Notes: a model not told the origin generated them from the sequence alone. 64,000 bases of DNA from Polyangiaceae bacterium (GCA_025937835.1 JAICQO010000025.1:1-64000); one strand, 5' to 3'; positions 54,278 to 63,568 are shown, counted from the stretch's first letter. A program made the numbers and translations.

Positions 54278-55996
54278 CTACGGCACGAGCAGGCGCGGCG
54301 TACCGTCCGCGGAAACTTGCAGCGCGACCGGCTGCTCGTTGCGGTACACGAGGAGCGCGGCAGCGTCCGTGAACAGCGGAGTGACTTCGCCCGCGGTCGG
54401 GCCGCCGAAGTCCGGGGAGTCGAATAGCAGCGTGTCTTTGGCGTTCGGCAGGTCTGCGATCGCGGCCACGCGCAGGTGCGTCTCACCGAGCGGTCCGCGC
54501 CACGAAAGGAGCACCTTGTCGCCGAGGGGACCGGCCGCCCACCACCAATTGCTCTGCACGCCCGCCAGCTGGATTTCGCTCGCCTTGCAGCCCGCCGCAT
54601 CGCAATCGACGCGTCCCACCTGCGCACCGCCCGGCGCGGACTGCACCCAGACCACGCTCGCGCCTTGCTTGGTGCAGATCAGATCCGAGTCGTAGGCGCG
54701 CTCGAACGGCAGCGTCGCTTCGACCGGCTTCGACCAGGAGCCCCCACTGAAGACGGAGAGCGTGAGTTGGGTCTTGCCGGCACCGCCCGTGGCGGCGGCC
54801 TTTTGCTGACCGGCGCGAGGACCGTACGCCGCGACCACGAGTTGCTCGCCGTTGCGACAGGCGTGCAGCGAGCCCGAGAAAGACCCCTTCAGCGTGCCCG
54901 TCGATTTCAAGCGACCGCGCGACACCGACTGCGCCAAAAGCTCCGCCCCCTTCTCCGTCGGAGCGAGATAGACGACCTGATTGCCGACGGCGATTGGATC
55001 ACCGAGGCTGGCCTTGATCGGGAGCTTGACCTCTTTGGAAGCCTTGCCGTCGACGACCTCGACGGCGACGAAGCCTTCTTCCGCGACGTTGCGCTTGACC
55101 GTCTTGCCCTTGGGGCCCGGCGGAGGTGGGAGGCTGCCCGGCGGAAGCAGCGCTTCCTGCGCGCCTTTTTCGACGGCGACACCGCTGCGCGTCAGGCGCC
55201 TTCCGGAGCCGCGTACGTCCGAGGTCGCACCGCTCTCGAGGTCGTAGGCGACTAGCCCTTGTTCCGTCAGTGCCGACGCAAACAACCCCTTGGGGTCGCT
55301 GACGAGCTCGACGGTCTGTCCAGGCAGCTCGGGAACCTTGGCGTTAGCCTCGATGCAGCGCAGCTTGCCGAAGCCTTCGCTGAACTCGCAGCCCTTGGGG
55401 CGCGAGCGCCCTTCACGCCCCTTCGAGATCAGGACTGCGCGGCCATCGTCGGTGAGAGCGGGGCCGGAGATTGCGATGGCCTTGTCGCTGAAGCTCTTCC
55501 AACTCTGCGAGTCGAACATTGGCGGCGGCGCTGCGGCCGGCACGGGGACGCCGCTCGCTGGCTCTGCCTTGAGCCCTGCATTTTCTGCCCAGCTCCAGAG
55601 CTCGGTGGCAAGGGTTCCGAGCGAACCGTCCGCGGGCAGCGTGCACGTCGACTTGCCCTCGGCGCAGCCGAGCTTCTGTTGCATCTGGCGGCGCATCACC
55701 TCTGCCGAGCTCGGCAGCGCTGCGTAGAGCTCGTTCGCATACCGCTCGCAGCGGGCCGGCCAGGCATCCTTGTTACTGCCCGGAGCGCTCGGATTCGCGA
55801 GCTGGATCGAGCGCAGCTCTTTGAAGCGCTCCGCGAGCGGCTTTTGCGCCGCCTTGCCGGCCAAACAGGTGGAAAGAGCGCTCCACGCTTTGGGGGATTC
55901 GTCCGAGGAGCAACCACCGGCAACGGCCGCGAGCGTCGCAGCGCCACTCATGAGCCCGCACCAAACACGCCCGCTCGAACCGCCGTCCCTCTTCAT
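54278..55996 (-). CDS. Large hypothetical secreted lipoprotein
   Basis: 572 residues. The signal ends in the lipobox VAGGC. No family recognised. Residues 30-140 are helical with several Cys (CLAGK, ARCERY, LGCAEGKSTC). The remainder is beta-rich, with repeated strand patterns such as GVAVEKG, GFVAVEVVDGK and VVYLAPTEKG that would fit a propeller. No catalytic motif or metal site is visible. It runs with the two lipoproteins to its left. Confidence 0.6.
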   Translation of the reverse strand: MKRDGGSSGRVWCGLMSGAATLAAVAGGCSSDESPKAWSALSTCLAGKAAQKPLAERFKELRSIQLANPSAPGSNKDAWPARCERYANELYAALPSSAEVMRRQMQQKLGCAEGKSTCTLPADGSLGTLATELWSWAENAGLKAEPASGVPVPAAAPPPMFDSQSWKSFSDKAIAISGPALTDDGRAVLISKGREGRSRPKGCEFSEGFGKLRCIEANAKVPELPGQTVELVSDPKGLFASALTEQGLVAYDLESGATSDVRGSGRRLTRSGVAVEKGAQEALLPPGSLPPPPGPKGKTVKRNVAEEGFVAVEVVDGKASKEVKLPIKASLGDPIAVGNQVVYLAPTEKGAELLAQSVSRGRLKSTGTLKGSFSGSLHACRNGEQLVVAAYGPRAGQQKAAATGGAGKTQLTLSVFSGGSWSKPVEATLPFERAYDSDLICTKQGASVVWVQSAPGGAQVGRVDCDAAGCKASEIQLAGVQSNWWWAAGPLGDKVLLSWRGPLGETHLRVAAIADLPNAKDTLLFDSPDFGGPTAGEVTPLFTDAAALLVYRNEQPVALQVSADGTPRLLVP

Positions 55997-56121
55997 GCGG
56001 CGACCTTAGGGCATCTCACCCGGCCGCGTAACACAAACCGTGCGCAGGCGCGCCGCGTGGGCAGAATCGCGCCTTTGCCGGCGTATCCAGGGGCGCTATG
56101 TGACGGTGACAGGAGAAACTC

Positions 56122-56469
56122 ATGCCGTACATCGAAGGGTTCGTAGCTGCTGTTCCGAAGGCCAACAAGGACGTCTACATCAAGCACGCGCGTGAAGCCG
56201 TCGCGCTCTTCAAGAAGCTCGGCGCAACGCGGGTCGTGGAGTGTTGGGGCGACGACGTGCCGAAAGGCGCGCTCACCGACTTCTACAAGGCGACGCAAGC
56301 CAAGGACGACGAGATCCCGATCTTCAGCTGGATCGAGTACCCCGATCGGGCCACACGCGACGCGGCGAACAAGAAGATGTACGAAGACGAGCAGATGAAG
56401 AATGCGGAGATGCCGTTCGACGGTAAGCGCATGTTCTGGGGTGGGTTCGAGCAGATCCTGAACGAGTGA
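56122..56469 (+). CDS. DUF1428 (YbaA-like) protein
   Basis: 115 residues. Start MPYIEGFVAAVPKANKDVY, then LFKKLGATRVVECWGDDVP, FSWIEYPDRATRDAANKKMY and MPFDGKRMFWGGFEQIL are the DUF1428 signature, a dimeric alpha/beta-barrel fold of unknown function. AGGAGA lies before the ATG. It is a single-gene unit. Confidence 0.92.
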   Translation: MPYIEGFVAAVPKANKDVYIKHAREAVALFKKLGATRVVECWGDDVPKGALTDFYKATQAKDDEIPIFSWIEYPDRATRDAANKKMYEDEQMKNAEMPFDGKRMFWGGFEQILNE

Positions 56470-56575
56470 CGCCGAGCGCACGAAAGGGCACGCGCAGCGG
56501 ACCCCTTGCTCGCCGATCGACGCTCCGAGTACCGTGTCGCACCCGTCGCAAGAGCGCGGCGGGCGAAAGGCATTC

Positions 56576-57241
56576 ATGGCGTCGATGCTCCGCGCTTCGT
56601 TGGTTCGCTTGACTCTGTCGGCCCTGCCCCTCGTGCTTCCGTTCACGTTCGGCTGCGAGGACGAAAAGGAGGCGGCTACTGCCGAGAAGGCGGCCGCCTC
56701 TGCAGCTCCCATTGCGACCCCGGCGCCGACGCCGACACCGACGCCGACCGAGCCGCCCAAGCCGAGCCCCGACTGTCCCGAAGGGTCCACCGGTGTCGGA
56801 AACTTCGAAGCGCCGTGCAAAGGCAGCGGCGCCCAGCGCATGATGGAGGTGAAGTACACGGGGAAGATCGAAGACAAGGGGCCGAAGTTCCAGGTCATCA
56901 ACAAGACCAAGTCATCGATTCTGTACGGCTCAGTCGCGGTCTATTTCTACGACAAGAAGGGCAAGCAGCTCGAGGTGACCGCCGGCGGCAAGCCGAGGCC
57001 GATGCAGCTTTGCTCGGGGAACATCTTCGCGGGCGCCGTCAAGCCGGACGAAAAGATCTTCGTGTTCTTTTCGTGCGTGAAGAAGGACCACGTCCCCGAG
57101 GGCACGGCAGCCATCGAAGCCGAAATCAAGATGGTCGGCTTCACCGATGACGACGGGAAGAAGAGCAACCTCTACTGGTCCAACCTGGACCTCGTCCCCG
57201 ACGAGCGCCCCAAGGGCGGAACGAAGGCGAAGAAGAAGTAG
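56576..57241 (+). CDS. Hypothetical lipoprotein with Thr-Pro linker
   Basis: 221 residues from ATG 56576; an upstream GTG at 56534 would precede the signal. The lipobox is FTFGC. An Ala-rich and then (TP)n linker runs to about residue 65. The rest is a beta-sandwich-like region (VINKTKSSILYGSVAVYFYDKKGKQLEV, then a Cys pair in LCSGNIF and FSCVK), a pattern seen in FxLYD-type domains that modify or bind at the membrane. Function unknown. Confidence 0.65.
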   Translation: MASMLRASLVRLTLSALPLVLPFTFGCEDEKEAATAEKAAASAAPIATPAPTPTPTPTEPPKPSPDCPEGSTGVGNFEAPCKGSGAQRMMEVKYTGKIEDKGPKFQVINKTKSSILYGSVAVYFYDKKGKQLEVTAGGKPRPMQLCSGNIFAGAVKPDEKIFVFFSCVKKDHVPEGTAAIEAEIKMVGFTDDDGKKSNLYWSNLDLVPDERPKGGTKAKKK

Positions 57242-57254
57242 GCGGCGCGAGCAA

Positions 57255-58244
57255 TCAGCGCCAGTCGATCGCAACCTCGGTCGTCTGCAACGGGCGCGTC
57301 CACGACACCCGGCTCTGTTCGGGTGTCGTGTTCACGCCGAACCGCACGCGCAGCGATTGGCCCGTCGCGTCCGTCTCGACGCCCTGATCGATGAGCCAGG
57401 ACGCGAGCGCCGTCGCGAGCTCGTCGATCGAGGCGTAACGGCGATCTCGATCCTTTTCGAGACCGCGATCGACGAGCGCAGAGAGCCAGGAGTCGCCGCC
57501 ACCGTGCTCGAAAAGGGGTTTTGGCGCGTCGCCGACGACCTGCGCCAGGACCACCTCACACGTTTCACCGTCGAACGGCGGCCGTCCTGCGATCACCTCA
57601 TACAGCGTGGCGCAGGCGCTCCAGATGTCCGCGCGGTGATCGATGTCCTCACGCCCGCTCGCTTGCTCGGGCGACATGTAATAGGGCGTCCCCGAAATCA
57701 GCCCGGCCCGAAGCCAGCTGGCCCGCCGGTGGCGCTCGCGAGCGATGCCGAAGTCGAGCACCTTGGGCTGCAACCGCTGCTGCTCGTCCCTCGCCAGGAA
57801 CAGGTTCTCGGGCTTCACGTCCTGATGAACGATGCCGTGGGCGTGCGCCATGGACAGCGCCTCGAGCACCGGCAACAGCAATTGCACCGCTTCGGTTGCC
57901 GGGAGCTTGCCCTCGCGCGCCAAGGTGCTCGCCAGCGTCTCACCTTCGAGCCACTCGGTGACGACGCACGGGTCGCCCTCCGCGGTCAGCCCGAAGTCGA
58001 GCACGCGACACACCGCAGGGTGTAACAGGTGCGCCGCCATGCGTGCTTCGCTGAAGGCGCGCAGCTGACTGCCGGCTCCGCTGTCGGCGCTGCTCGGCAG
58101 CTTGACGGCGACGTCGATATCGAGCGTGCTGTGGCGAGCCAGCCAGACCACACCCATCGTCCCCTCTGCCACCGGCTCCACCAGCTCGTATTTGTCGAGA
58201 ACGAAGCGCCCCGGTCGATACGCTGAAACGTCAGATCGAGACAT
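57255..58244 (-). CDS. Soluble Ser/Thr protein kinase
   Basis: 329 residues with one Hanks-type kinase domain. Glycine loop PVAEGTMGVVWLA, Lys48 in VAVKLP, catalytic loop HQDVKPENLF at 140-149 (HRD as HQD), DFG at 164-166 in LDFGIARE, activation segment GTPYYMSPEQASG. A kinase with all catalytic residues. The C-terminal 40 residues are a short tail without a membrane segment. Such kinases regulate development in myxobacteria. It diverges from the GYF_2 gene; a dyad CGGGA-AA-TCCCG at 58314-58325 lies in the shared region. Confidence 0.92.
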   Translation of the reverse strand: MSRSDVSAYRPGRFVLDKYELVEPVAEGTMGVVWLARHSTLDIDVAVKLPSSADSGAGSQLRAFSEARMAAHLLHPAVCRVLDFGLTAEGDPCVVTEWLEGETLASTLAREGKLPATEAVQLLLPVLEALSMAHAHGIVHQDVKPENLFLARDEQQRLQPKVLDFGIARERHRRASWLRAGLISGTPYYMSPEQASGREDIDHRADIWSACATLYEVIAGRPPFDGETCEVVLAQVVGDAPKPLFEHGGGDSWLSALVDRGLEKDRDRRYASIDELATALASWLIDQGVETDATGQSLRVRFGVNTTPEQSRVSWTRPLQTTEVAIDWR

Positions 58245-58502
58245 GCGAGTGATCTTCTCAGCTGAGCAAATTTCGAGCCTGCCGTCCACGCTCCCCTGCG
58301 CCAGCGTAGATCTCGGGAAATCCCGAAAAAGCTCCCGTGGCGATCCAGCGCATGCGGGGCATTCCGCAGCGTGGGGGCGCTGCGCGGGCAGTGCAAAATC
58401 GCGCCCTCAGGGGATTCGAGCGGGCATTTTCCGGCATTTGGTGTGTCACGGCCGGTCGTCCAGTGGTAATTTGCGTTTTCACCCGAGCCCCCGGAGGGAA
58501 GC

Positions 58503-59915
58503 GTGACGGCCGCCTACGCTGACGACGATCTCTTTCACGTGTTGGTTTCCGACGACGACATGAAGCGCATGAGCGTCGATCAGCTGGCCGACGCGTTCCG
58601 CCTCAGCGTGATCGACGCGTCGACTCTGGTCTGGCAAACCGGGATGAACGGCTGGCGGCGTTTGGGTTCTATCGCCGACGTCGAGCCCGAAGCGGAAGAA
58701 GAGCTCGAGACTGCGGTGCTGTGGGCGGCCCCGCCCCCGCCGCCGCCCATCGCCGCGCCGCGCAAGCGCACGACCGCGTCCTTTCAAACGACGGCACCGT
58801 ACCGAGCGCCCACCTATCAGGCTCCGGTCCACGCGGAGCCCGCCTACTACCAAGCGCCGCAGCACTCGCCGGCTTCGTACTTCGAACAGCCCGCGTACCG
58901 AGCCGCCCCGTCGTATCCGGCCGCCCCCGCGTATCCGGCCGCGCCGGCGTACCCGGCCGCCCCCGCGTACCCCGAGCCGGACTCGTACTATGCGCCGGCA
59001 TCGCACCAGGTGGCAGCCGACGCCTTCGCGCAGCCCGAGCTGATGGCGCCGGTGTACTCGCCCGCGCTGCCCGAGCCCGATCCGTACGTCCTGCCGAAGC
59101 GACGCGTAGACCTCCCGGAGACGATCGATTTTCGCCGCGCGCCCGGCTCGATCCGCTGGGGCCGTTGGTTCGTCGCGCTGCTCGTGATGACGGGCGGCGT
59201 GGTCGGAGCCTACCGCCAGAACCTCTTGCGCGACGGCGCGCGCCAGCTCGGGATCGAGAGCACCTATCTCGCGGCCGAGCACAGCACGACGGCCTTCGTC
59301 AGCGCCAAATCGTCGCCAGGCGTGCGGCGCGTGCTCGAGCGTCTCGCGCTTCTGCCCGGGCCGAATGCGAATGCGCTGTCCGGCGCGGCGCCCGAGCCGA
59401 CACCGCCGTCGTCCAAGCCTGCCGCCGCGCCGATCTCGCTGGGTGCTGCGCCGGTGGTGGCGGCCCCGCCGTGCGTCGCACAGCCGGCGGAGCCAGCGAT
59501 GGCATCCGAAGCCAAGCCCGCTTCGGAGCCGGCCGTTAAGACCGTGTCCTTGAACGCGCTGCCCTTGCTCGGCAGGGCCTCGAGCGCGAAGCCCACCGAG
59601 CGCACCGAACGCACGGAGCCCGCAGAGTCCGCGCCGACACGTTCACGGAAAGCCGCTGCGGCAAAGGCAGACACCGACCACGAGGCCGAGGCAGCGCCCG
59701 TTCGACGCAAGAAAAAGGCGCGTGCCGAGCGCGTCGAACGCGAAGAGTCCGAGGAGCCCGCAGAAAAACCGGTCGCCAAAGCCAAGAAAGAGAAGAAGGC
59801 AAAGGCTTCGGCTCTTCCGCCGCCGCCGACCGACGGCAACCCCTTGAAAGCGGCGATGTGGAGCACGGTCGCGTCCGACACGAAGAAGCTCGCCGCTCGC
59901 AAACCGCGCGACTAG
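58503..59915 (+). CDS. GYF_2-domain membrane protein with Pro/Ala-rich repeats
   Basis: 470 residues from GTG 58503. Residues 8-60 match the GYF_2/DUF4339 domain (FHVLVSDDDMKRMSVDQLADAFRLSVIDASTLVWQTGMNGWRRLGSI), which binds proline-rich peptides or sits in membrane-bound regulators. Residues 75-200 are Pro/Ala/Tyr-rich, with an 18-base DNA repeat encoding YPAAPA. One membrane helix lies at about 217-238 (WFVALLVMTGGVVGAYRQ), followed by a long Ala/Glu/Lys-rich tail that is probably disordered. The protein resembles modular adaptor proteins of myxobacteria. Confidence 0.75.
   Translation: MTAAYADDDLFHVLVSDDDMKRMSVDQLADAFRLSVIDASTLVWQTGMNGWRRLGSIADVEPEAEEELETAVLWAAPPPPPPIAAPRKRTTASFQTTAPYRAPTYQAPVHAEPAYYQAPQHSPASYFEQPAYRAAPSYPAAPAYPAAPAYPAAPAYPEPDSYYAPASHQVAADAFAQPELMAPVYSPALPEPDPYVLPKRRVDLPETIDFRRAPGSIRWGRWFVALLVMTGGVVGAYRQNLLRDGARQLGIESTYLAAEHSTTAFVSAKSSPGVRRVLERLALLPGPNANALSGAAPEPTPPSSKPAAAPISLGAAPVVAAPPCVAQPAEPAMASEAKPASEPAVKTVSLNALPLLGRASSAKPTERTERTEPAESAPTRSRKAAAAKADTDHEAEAAPVRRKKKARAERVEREESEEPAEKPVAKAKKEKKAKASALPPPPTDGNPLKAAMWSTVASDTKKLAARKPRD
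58905..58985 (+). repeat. 18-base coding tandem repeat (YPAAPA)
   Basis: About four near-identical copies of TATCCGGCCGCCCCCGCG-type units in frame within the GYF_2 gene. Confidence 0.75.
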
Positions 59916-59960
59916 GGCGACAAACGCGGCCCGCGCGTGCAGCGCGTGCCGCCTCTGTGA

Positions 59961-61040
59961 CTACTGTCTGCGCGCTGCCAGCTGGCCGCAGGCGGCAGCC
60001 ACGTCCGAGCCGCCGCTGTAGCGCTTGTGCGTGAACGTCCCCGCGGCGTGCATGACGCGGCGGAAGCGTTCCTCCGCCTCGTCGCTGCTTCGGCGAAAGG
60101 GATCCCCCTCGTCGTCGGCGATGCGGTTGTAGGGAATGACGCTGATGCGCGGGTGGCGGCCCGTGTCGTCACGAAAACGCTGCGCGAGAACCGCGAGCGC
60201 ACGGGCGTCGGCTTCCCCGTCATTGACCCCGGCGAGCAAGGTGACCGCCCAGAGCGGCTGAAGCCCGGTGATCCGGGCGTGCTCGACGCCCGCTCGGTAC
60301 ACGTCTTCCATCGGGTGTGCGCCGTCGATCGGCATCAGGCTGCGGCGAGCGCCCGGTACTGCCGTCCCGATCGACCACCCGAGCCGCACCTTCGGCAACT
60401 CCGCCGCGAGCCGACGGATGCCGTCGGGTAGGCCGGAGGTGCAAATCGTGACGTTTCGCGCGTCGATCGCGCCAGCGCTGGGATCGGTCAACACGCGCAC
60501 GGCGTTGAACACCCGGTCGGCGTTGGAGAGCGGCTCCCCCATCCCCTGAAAGACGATCCCGTGGATGCGCTGCCCCGCGGCCCGGTCGAGCGAGCGGCGC
60601 ACGACCTGCACCTGCTCGACGATCTCCCAGGTCTCGAGGTTGCGACCGAGCCCGAGGCGCCCGGTCGCGCAAAACGCGCAAGCCAGCGCGCACCCGACCT
60701 GCGAGCTCACGCAAACCGTGAAACGCCCGGCCTTCTCGAGCGGGATCCGCACGGTCTCGATCCGTCGCTCGTCCGGCGTCTCCAGCACGAACTTCACGAA
60801 CGGATCGATCGCGCTCCGCAGGGTGTCGACCAGCGTCAGCGCCGGTACGTGCCCTGCCTCCACCACTGCCACCCGCTGGGCGCGTCGCAGGCCCGAGCTC
60901 GGCGCCGACACGTCTTCACCGCGGTGCACCAGAGACACCACGCGCCGGGCCTCGCCCGCCTCGAGCCCGGGGAAGACGCGCATCAGCTCACCGGGCGTTA
61001 CGCCCTGGAGCGCGATGCGGGATCCGGCCGGCAGACTCAC
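59961..61040 (-). CDS. RlmN/Cfr-family radical SAM RNA methylase
   Basis: 359 residues from GTG 61040. The radical SAM Cys motif is CALACAFC (Cys117, 121, 124). The two methyl-transfer Cys are also visible: Cys110 in FTVCVSSQ, seven residues before the cluster, and Cys351 in DVAAACGQL near the end. GMGEPLSN (SAM binding) and TICTSGLPDGIRRLA are family motifs. The enzyme methylates C2 (RlmN) or C8 (Cfr) of an adenosine in 23S rRNA, or C2 of A37 in tRNA. The two activities cannot be told apart from sequence here. The N-terminal accessory part is shorter than in E. coli RlmN (384 residues). Confidence 0.92.
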   Translation of the reverse strand: MSLPAGSRIALQGVTPGELMRVFPGLEAGEARRVVSLVHRGEDVSAPSSGLRRAQRVAVVEAGHVPALTLVDTLRSAIDPFVKFVLETPDERRIETVRIPLEKAGRFTVCVSSQVGCALACAFCATGRLGLGRNLETWEIVEQVQVVRRSLDRAAGQRIHGIVFQGMGEPLSNADRVFNAVRVLTDPSAGAIDARNVTICTSGLPDGIRRLAAELPKVRLGWSIGTAVPGARRSLMPIDGAHPMEDVYRAGVEHARITGLQPLWAVTLLAGVNDGEADARALAVLAQRFRDDTGRHPRISVIPYNRIADDEGDPFRRSSDEAEERFRRVMHAAGTFTHKRYSGGSDVAAACGQLAARRQ

Positions 61041-61079
61041 GGCGCGCCGTTTAGCACCGCTTCTACCGGCGAGCGAAGC

Positions 61080-61382
61080 TCAAGTGCCGGTCCAGGGGCT
61101 CGGTCGCGGCGGCGTCAGACCGCGCTGGGTTCCCCAGGCAACCATGCGGTTCCACGCGCCGTACCAGCCGGAACCGGGATCCTCTTCGGCTTCCAGGAGC
61201 TCGAGGATCCGAGCAAACTCGTCGCGATCGAGCCGGCCGCTGTCGGCCATCGCCTTCCAACGCCGGAGGATGGCAAGCCCGCGCACGAACTCGTCGTCCG
61301 GCTCCTTACCTTGCGCGAAGTGCTCGAAGTACTCGAGCCAGACGTGGAGGTCGGCTTCAGGCGCTTCGGGCGTGGTCACCAT
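61080..61382 (-). CDS. Small hypothetical protein
   Basis: 100 residues, acidic and helical (HVWLEYFEHFAQGKEPDDEFVRGLAILRRWKAMADSGRLDRDEFARILELLEAEED is the core), with conserved-looking Trp/Phe. Not recognised. It is followed by the rRNA methylase gene 39 bases downstream on the same strand. No motif gives a function. Confidence 0.5.
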   Translation of the reverse strand: MVTTPEAPEADLHVWLEYFEHFAQGKEPDDEFVRGLAILRRWKAMADSGRLDRDEFARILELLEAEEDPGSGWYGAWNRMVAWGTQRGLTPPRPSPWTGT

Positions 61383-61684
61383 CGCACACCAGTCTACAAC
61401 GACGACTGCGCGCCCGGGACCGCTCGCCGACGCGCGTGATCCTCGAGAAGTCCGGCTGGATCCGGCCCGCCTTGCTCGAAACGAGACGGGGGGCTAAGCT
61501 GACCGTCTTCGCTAACCGTCTGTCTGCTCCTCGCCCACGAAGCGATCGCGGAAGGTCGTTTTTCGGGGCAGCGGCTGTGCAGTGCAGACGTTGGGTTCCA
61601 TCGTCCCGGGTCGCGGCACACGGGTTCCGAGAAAAAAATCAGCGCTCGACAGCGAGCGCGTGTCGCGTGGAAAGAACGACGAGA
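61383..61684. promoter_or_regulatory. Long leader region of the RRM gene
   Basis: About 300 bases between divergent genes; no coding frame supported. It includes a potential stem AGACGG/CCGTCT around 61482-61508 and an A-rich patch (GAAAAAAAT) at 61631-61639. Leaders of bacterial RRM and cold-shock genes are often regulated by temperature, so a long 5' UTR would fit, but this is inference. Confidence 0.3.
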
Positions 61685-62008
61685 ATGAGCAATCGACTTT
61701 ACGTAGGAAATCTGGCCTTCCACACCACCGAAGGCACGTTGCAGCAGACCTTCTCGAGCTTCGGCACCGTCATGGAAGCCAAGCTCGTGATCGATCGCGA
61801 GAGCGGCCGCTCGCGCGGCTTCGGCTTCGTGTCGATGTCGACCAGCGACGAGGCCAACGCGGCGATCCAGGAGCTCAACGGGGCCGACCTCGACGGTCGC
61901 GCCTTGAAGGTGAACATCGCCGAGGATCGCCGCCCGTCGGGTGGCGGTGGTCCCCGCGGCGGTGGCGGTGGTGATCGCGGCCGCAGCCGCGGTGGTGATC
62001 GCTGGTAG
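61685..62008 (+). CDS. RRM-type RNA-binding protein
   Basis: 107 residues. One RRM: RNP2 is LYVGNL at the start and RNP1 is SRGFGFVSM, followed by DLDGRALKVNIAEDRRP. The tail is Gly/Arg-rich (RPSGGGGPRGGGGGDRGRS), as in RGG-like bacterial cold-inducible RNA-binding proteins. It binds single-stranded RNA in the cytoplasm and may help growth in the cold. The CSD-domain gene follows 85 bases later on the same strand. Confidence 0.95.
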   Translation: MSNRLYVGNLAFHTTEGTLQQTFSSFGTVMEAKLVIDRESGRSRGFGFVSMSTSDEANAAIQELNGADLDGRALKVNIAEDRRPSGGGGPRGGGGGDRGRSRGGDRW

Positions 62009-62093
62009 TCAACCCGACTGCACGGGCTTCGGTTCCGAGCTCTCGGAGCCGAAGCCCGCAGTCTCCGCGACTGTGTCGCGAGAAAGGGCATAC

Positions 62094-62531
62094 ATGGCAG
62101 GACACCCCAGTGTGAAGAAACGACAGAAAGAGATGCTCCGCAAGGAGCGTCAAGCCGAGAAGCTCGTGAAGCGCGACGAGCGCCGGCTCCGGCGCAACGA
62201 CCCGTCGCAGCCGCTCGAAGCCGGCGGCACGGACGCTTGGCCTTTCGACGCTTCCGGAGCGCCGATCGATCCCGAGGCGCCTCGCGAAGCTCGCGAAGCT
62301 CGCGAAGCTCCGCCGCTGCTCGCCGGCAGCATCAAGCGGCTGACCGACAAGGGATTCGGTTTCATCGAGACCGACTCGGGCAACGACTTGTTCTTCCATT
62401 CGAGCGTGGTTCAGGGAGCGGTCTTCGAACAGCTCCAGGTCGGGCAGCGCGTCGAGTTCGCCGAAGGACAGGGCCCGAAGGGACCGCGTGCGGAGGCCGT
62501 TCGGCCCGTCGTGATGGAGAACACACCATGA
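62094..62531 (+). CDS. Cold-shock-domain protein with basic N-terminal extension
   Basis: 145 residues. The C-terminal 70 residues are a cold-shock domain (GSIKRLTDKGFGFIETDSGNDLFFHSSVV, RNP1-like KGFGFI and RNP2-like LFFHSS). The first 45 residues are very basic and lysine-rich (HPSVKKRQKEMLRKERQAEKLVKRDERRLRR), a helix likely to bind RNA. Three copies of a 9-base GCGAAGCTC repeat encode EAR in the linker near 62284-62310. AAAGGG before the ATG supports the start. It overlaps the next gene by ATGA. Confidence 0.9.
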   Translation: MAGHPSVKKRQKEMLRKERQAEKLVKRDERRLRRNDPSQPLEAGGTDAWPFDASGAPIDPEAPREAREAREAPPLLAGSIKRLTDKGFGFIETDSGNDLFFHSSVVQGAVFEQLQVGQRVEFAEGQGPKGPRAEAVRPVVMENTP

Positions 62532-62851
62532 GCCGAAAGCCGATCGAGACCGACGCGCTCAAGATCGCGAACCAGTACCGGCGTCGCCCCCACGGCATGG
62601 TCTGCGAGCTCCGCAGCGGCGGCGAGAAGCTCGCCGTGCACGTCTTTCAACCGGACGCTTCGGCGTCACCCGACTGGTTCGTCGAGGCGCACTGCGGCTC
62701 GGGAGCGGACGAAGTGGTCGTGGGCAAGGCCGCCGCGAGCCGAGCAGAGGCGCTGCGCGACGTGGGCGCGACGTGGATCGCGGAGCACCGCCGCCCGAGC
62801 TTCGATTGGGAAGCCGTCGGCCAGTTGCTGACGTCCGTACGCATCGTCTGA
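62528..62851 (+). CDS. Hypothetical protein coupled to the cold-shock gene
   Basis: 107 residues. No family recognised. Starts within the stop of the cold-shock gene (ATGA), so it is co-translated. It shows ELRSGGEKLAVHVFQPDASASPDWFVEAHCGSGADEVVVGKAA, an alpha/beta pattern, and ends as a soluble small protein with one Cys. Coding is supported by the overlap and codon use; function unknown. Confidence 0.65.
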   Translation: MSRKPIETDALKIANQYRRRPHGMVCELRSGGEKLAVHVFQPDASASPDWFVEAHCGSGADEVVVGKAAASRAEALRDVGATWIAEHRRPSFDWEAVGQLLTSVRIV

Positions 62852-63061
62852 AGCGGCCGCGCTGATCGCAGCACGACACTGTCGGATCACGAGCTTACCG
62901 TGAGCCGACGTGTCGCGCACAGCACACCGTCGCAGTTTGAAATCGAGGCCTCGCGACGGTAGCCCCAAGGACGGTGACGTCCGGTGCTGCTCAGCGATAG
63001 CGTTTCGATCCGAGTGGGGCTTCGGCGGGTGAAGCTCGTACGCCATGGCCTCGGGCGGCGC
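62852..63061. other. Spacer upstream of the right-edge genes
   Basis: About 210 bases, with no supported gene or RNA. A GTG at 62984 in frame with the next gene could extend it by 26 residues. Confidence 0.3.
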
Positions 63062-63568
63062 ATGAGCTCCGAGCAGGAGCGAGCGAACCTCGAGGTAGCG
63101 TTCGAGCTCGCGGGCTCGTGGGACTGGTTCGACGCGCGAGACGGCGCCGACCTGATCGCGCTGCTCGGCAGCGCTGCCAGCGAGGAGAGCGCGATCGCGC
63201 CGTCCGGGCGCTCGCAACGCCTGCTCGTCGAGCGCCTGCGAGACGAGCTCGAGCGAGCCCTGCGGCGCGGCGACGTGCTCGCGGAAGAGCCGCCGCGCCC
63301 ACCCCCGCCGACCGCACACGAGGAGCCCCCGCCCGAGCTGCCGCCGCCGCCGCCACCGCGAGCGCGCCCAGCGCCGGAGCCGGTCGCGCCGGAGCCCGCT
63401 CTGCCGCCGGAGCCGGTCGATCAGGACTCACAGGCCGAGACGCTGAAGGCAGCTGCCGAACAGGGCGCTCCGTTTTGTGAAGAGTGCGCCAAGGCAAAGC
63501 GCGGCGAGGACCTGCCGGGCCCGCGGACGCATCCGAAGCCGGAGCAACCGGCGGACGTCTTCCCATGA
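63062..63568 (+). CDS. Proline-rich protein upstream of a DUF4123 gene
   Basis: 168 residues from ATG 63062 (GTG 62984 is an alternative start). The first 65 residues are helical (SSEQERANLEVAFELAGSWDWFDARDGADLIALLGSAASEE). Residues 75-130 are almost all Pro/Glu/Arg/Ala. The tail has CEECAKAKR, a CxxC that may bind zinc, then a Pro-rich end. It overlaps the DUF4123 gene by ATGA, so both are made together. The family is unknown; the context suggests a partner of a type VI secretion adaptor. Confidence 0.55.
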   Translation: MSSEQERANLEVAFELAGSWDWFDARDGADLIALLGSAASEESAIAPSGRSQRLLVERLRDELERALRRGDVLAEEPPRPPPPTAHEEPPPELPPPPPPRARPAPEPVAPEPALPPEPVDQDSQAETLKAAAEQGAPFCEECAKAKRGEDLPGPRTHPKPEQPADVFP

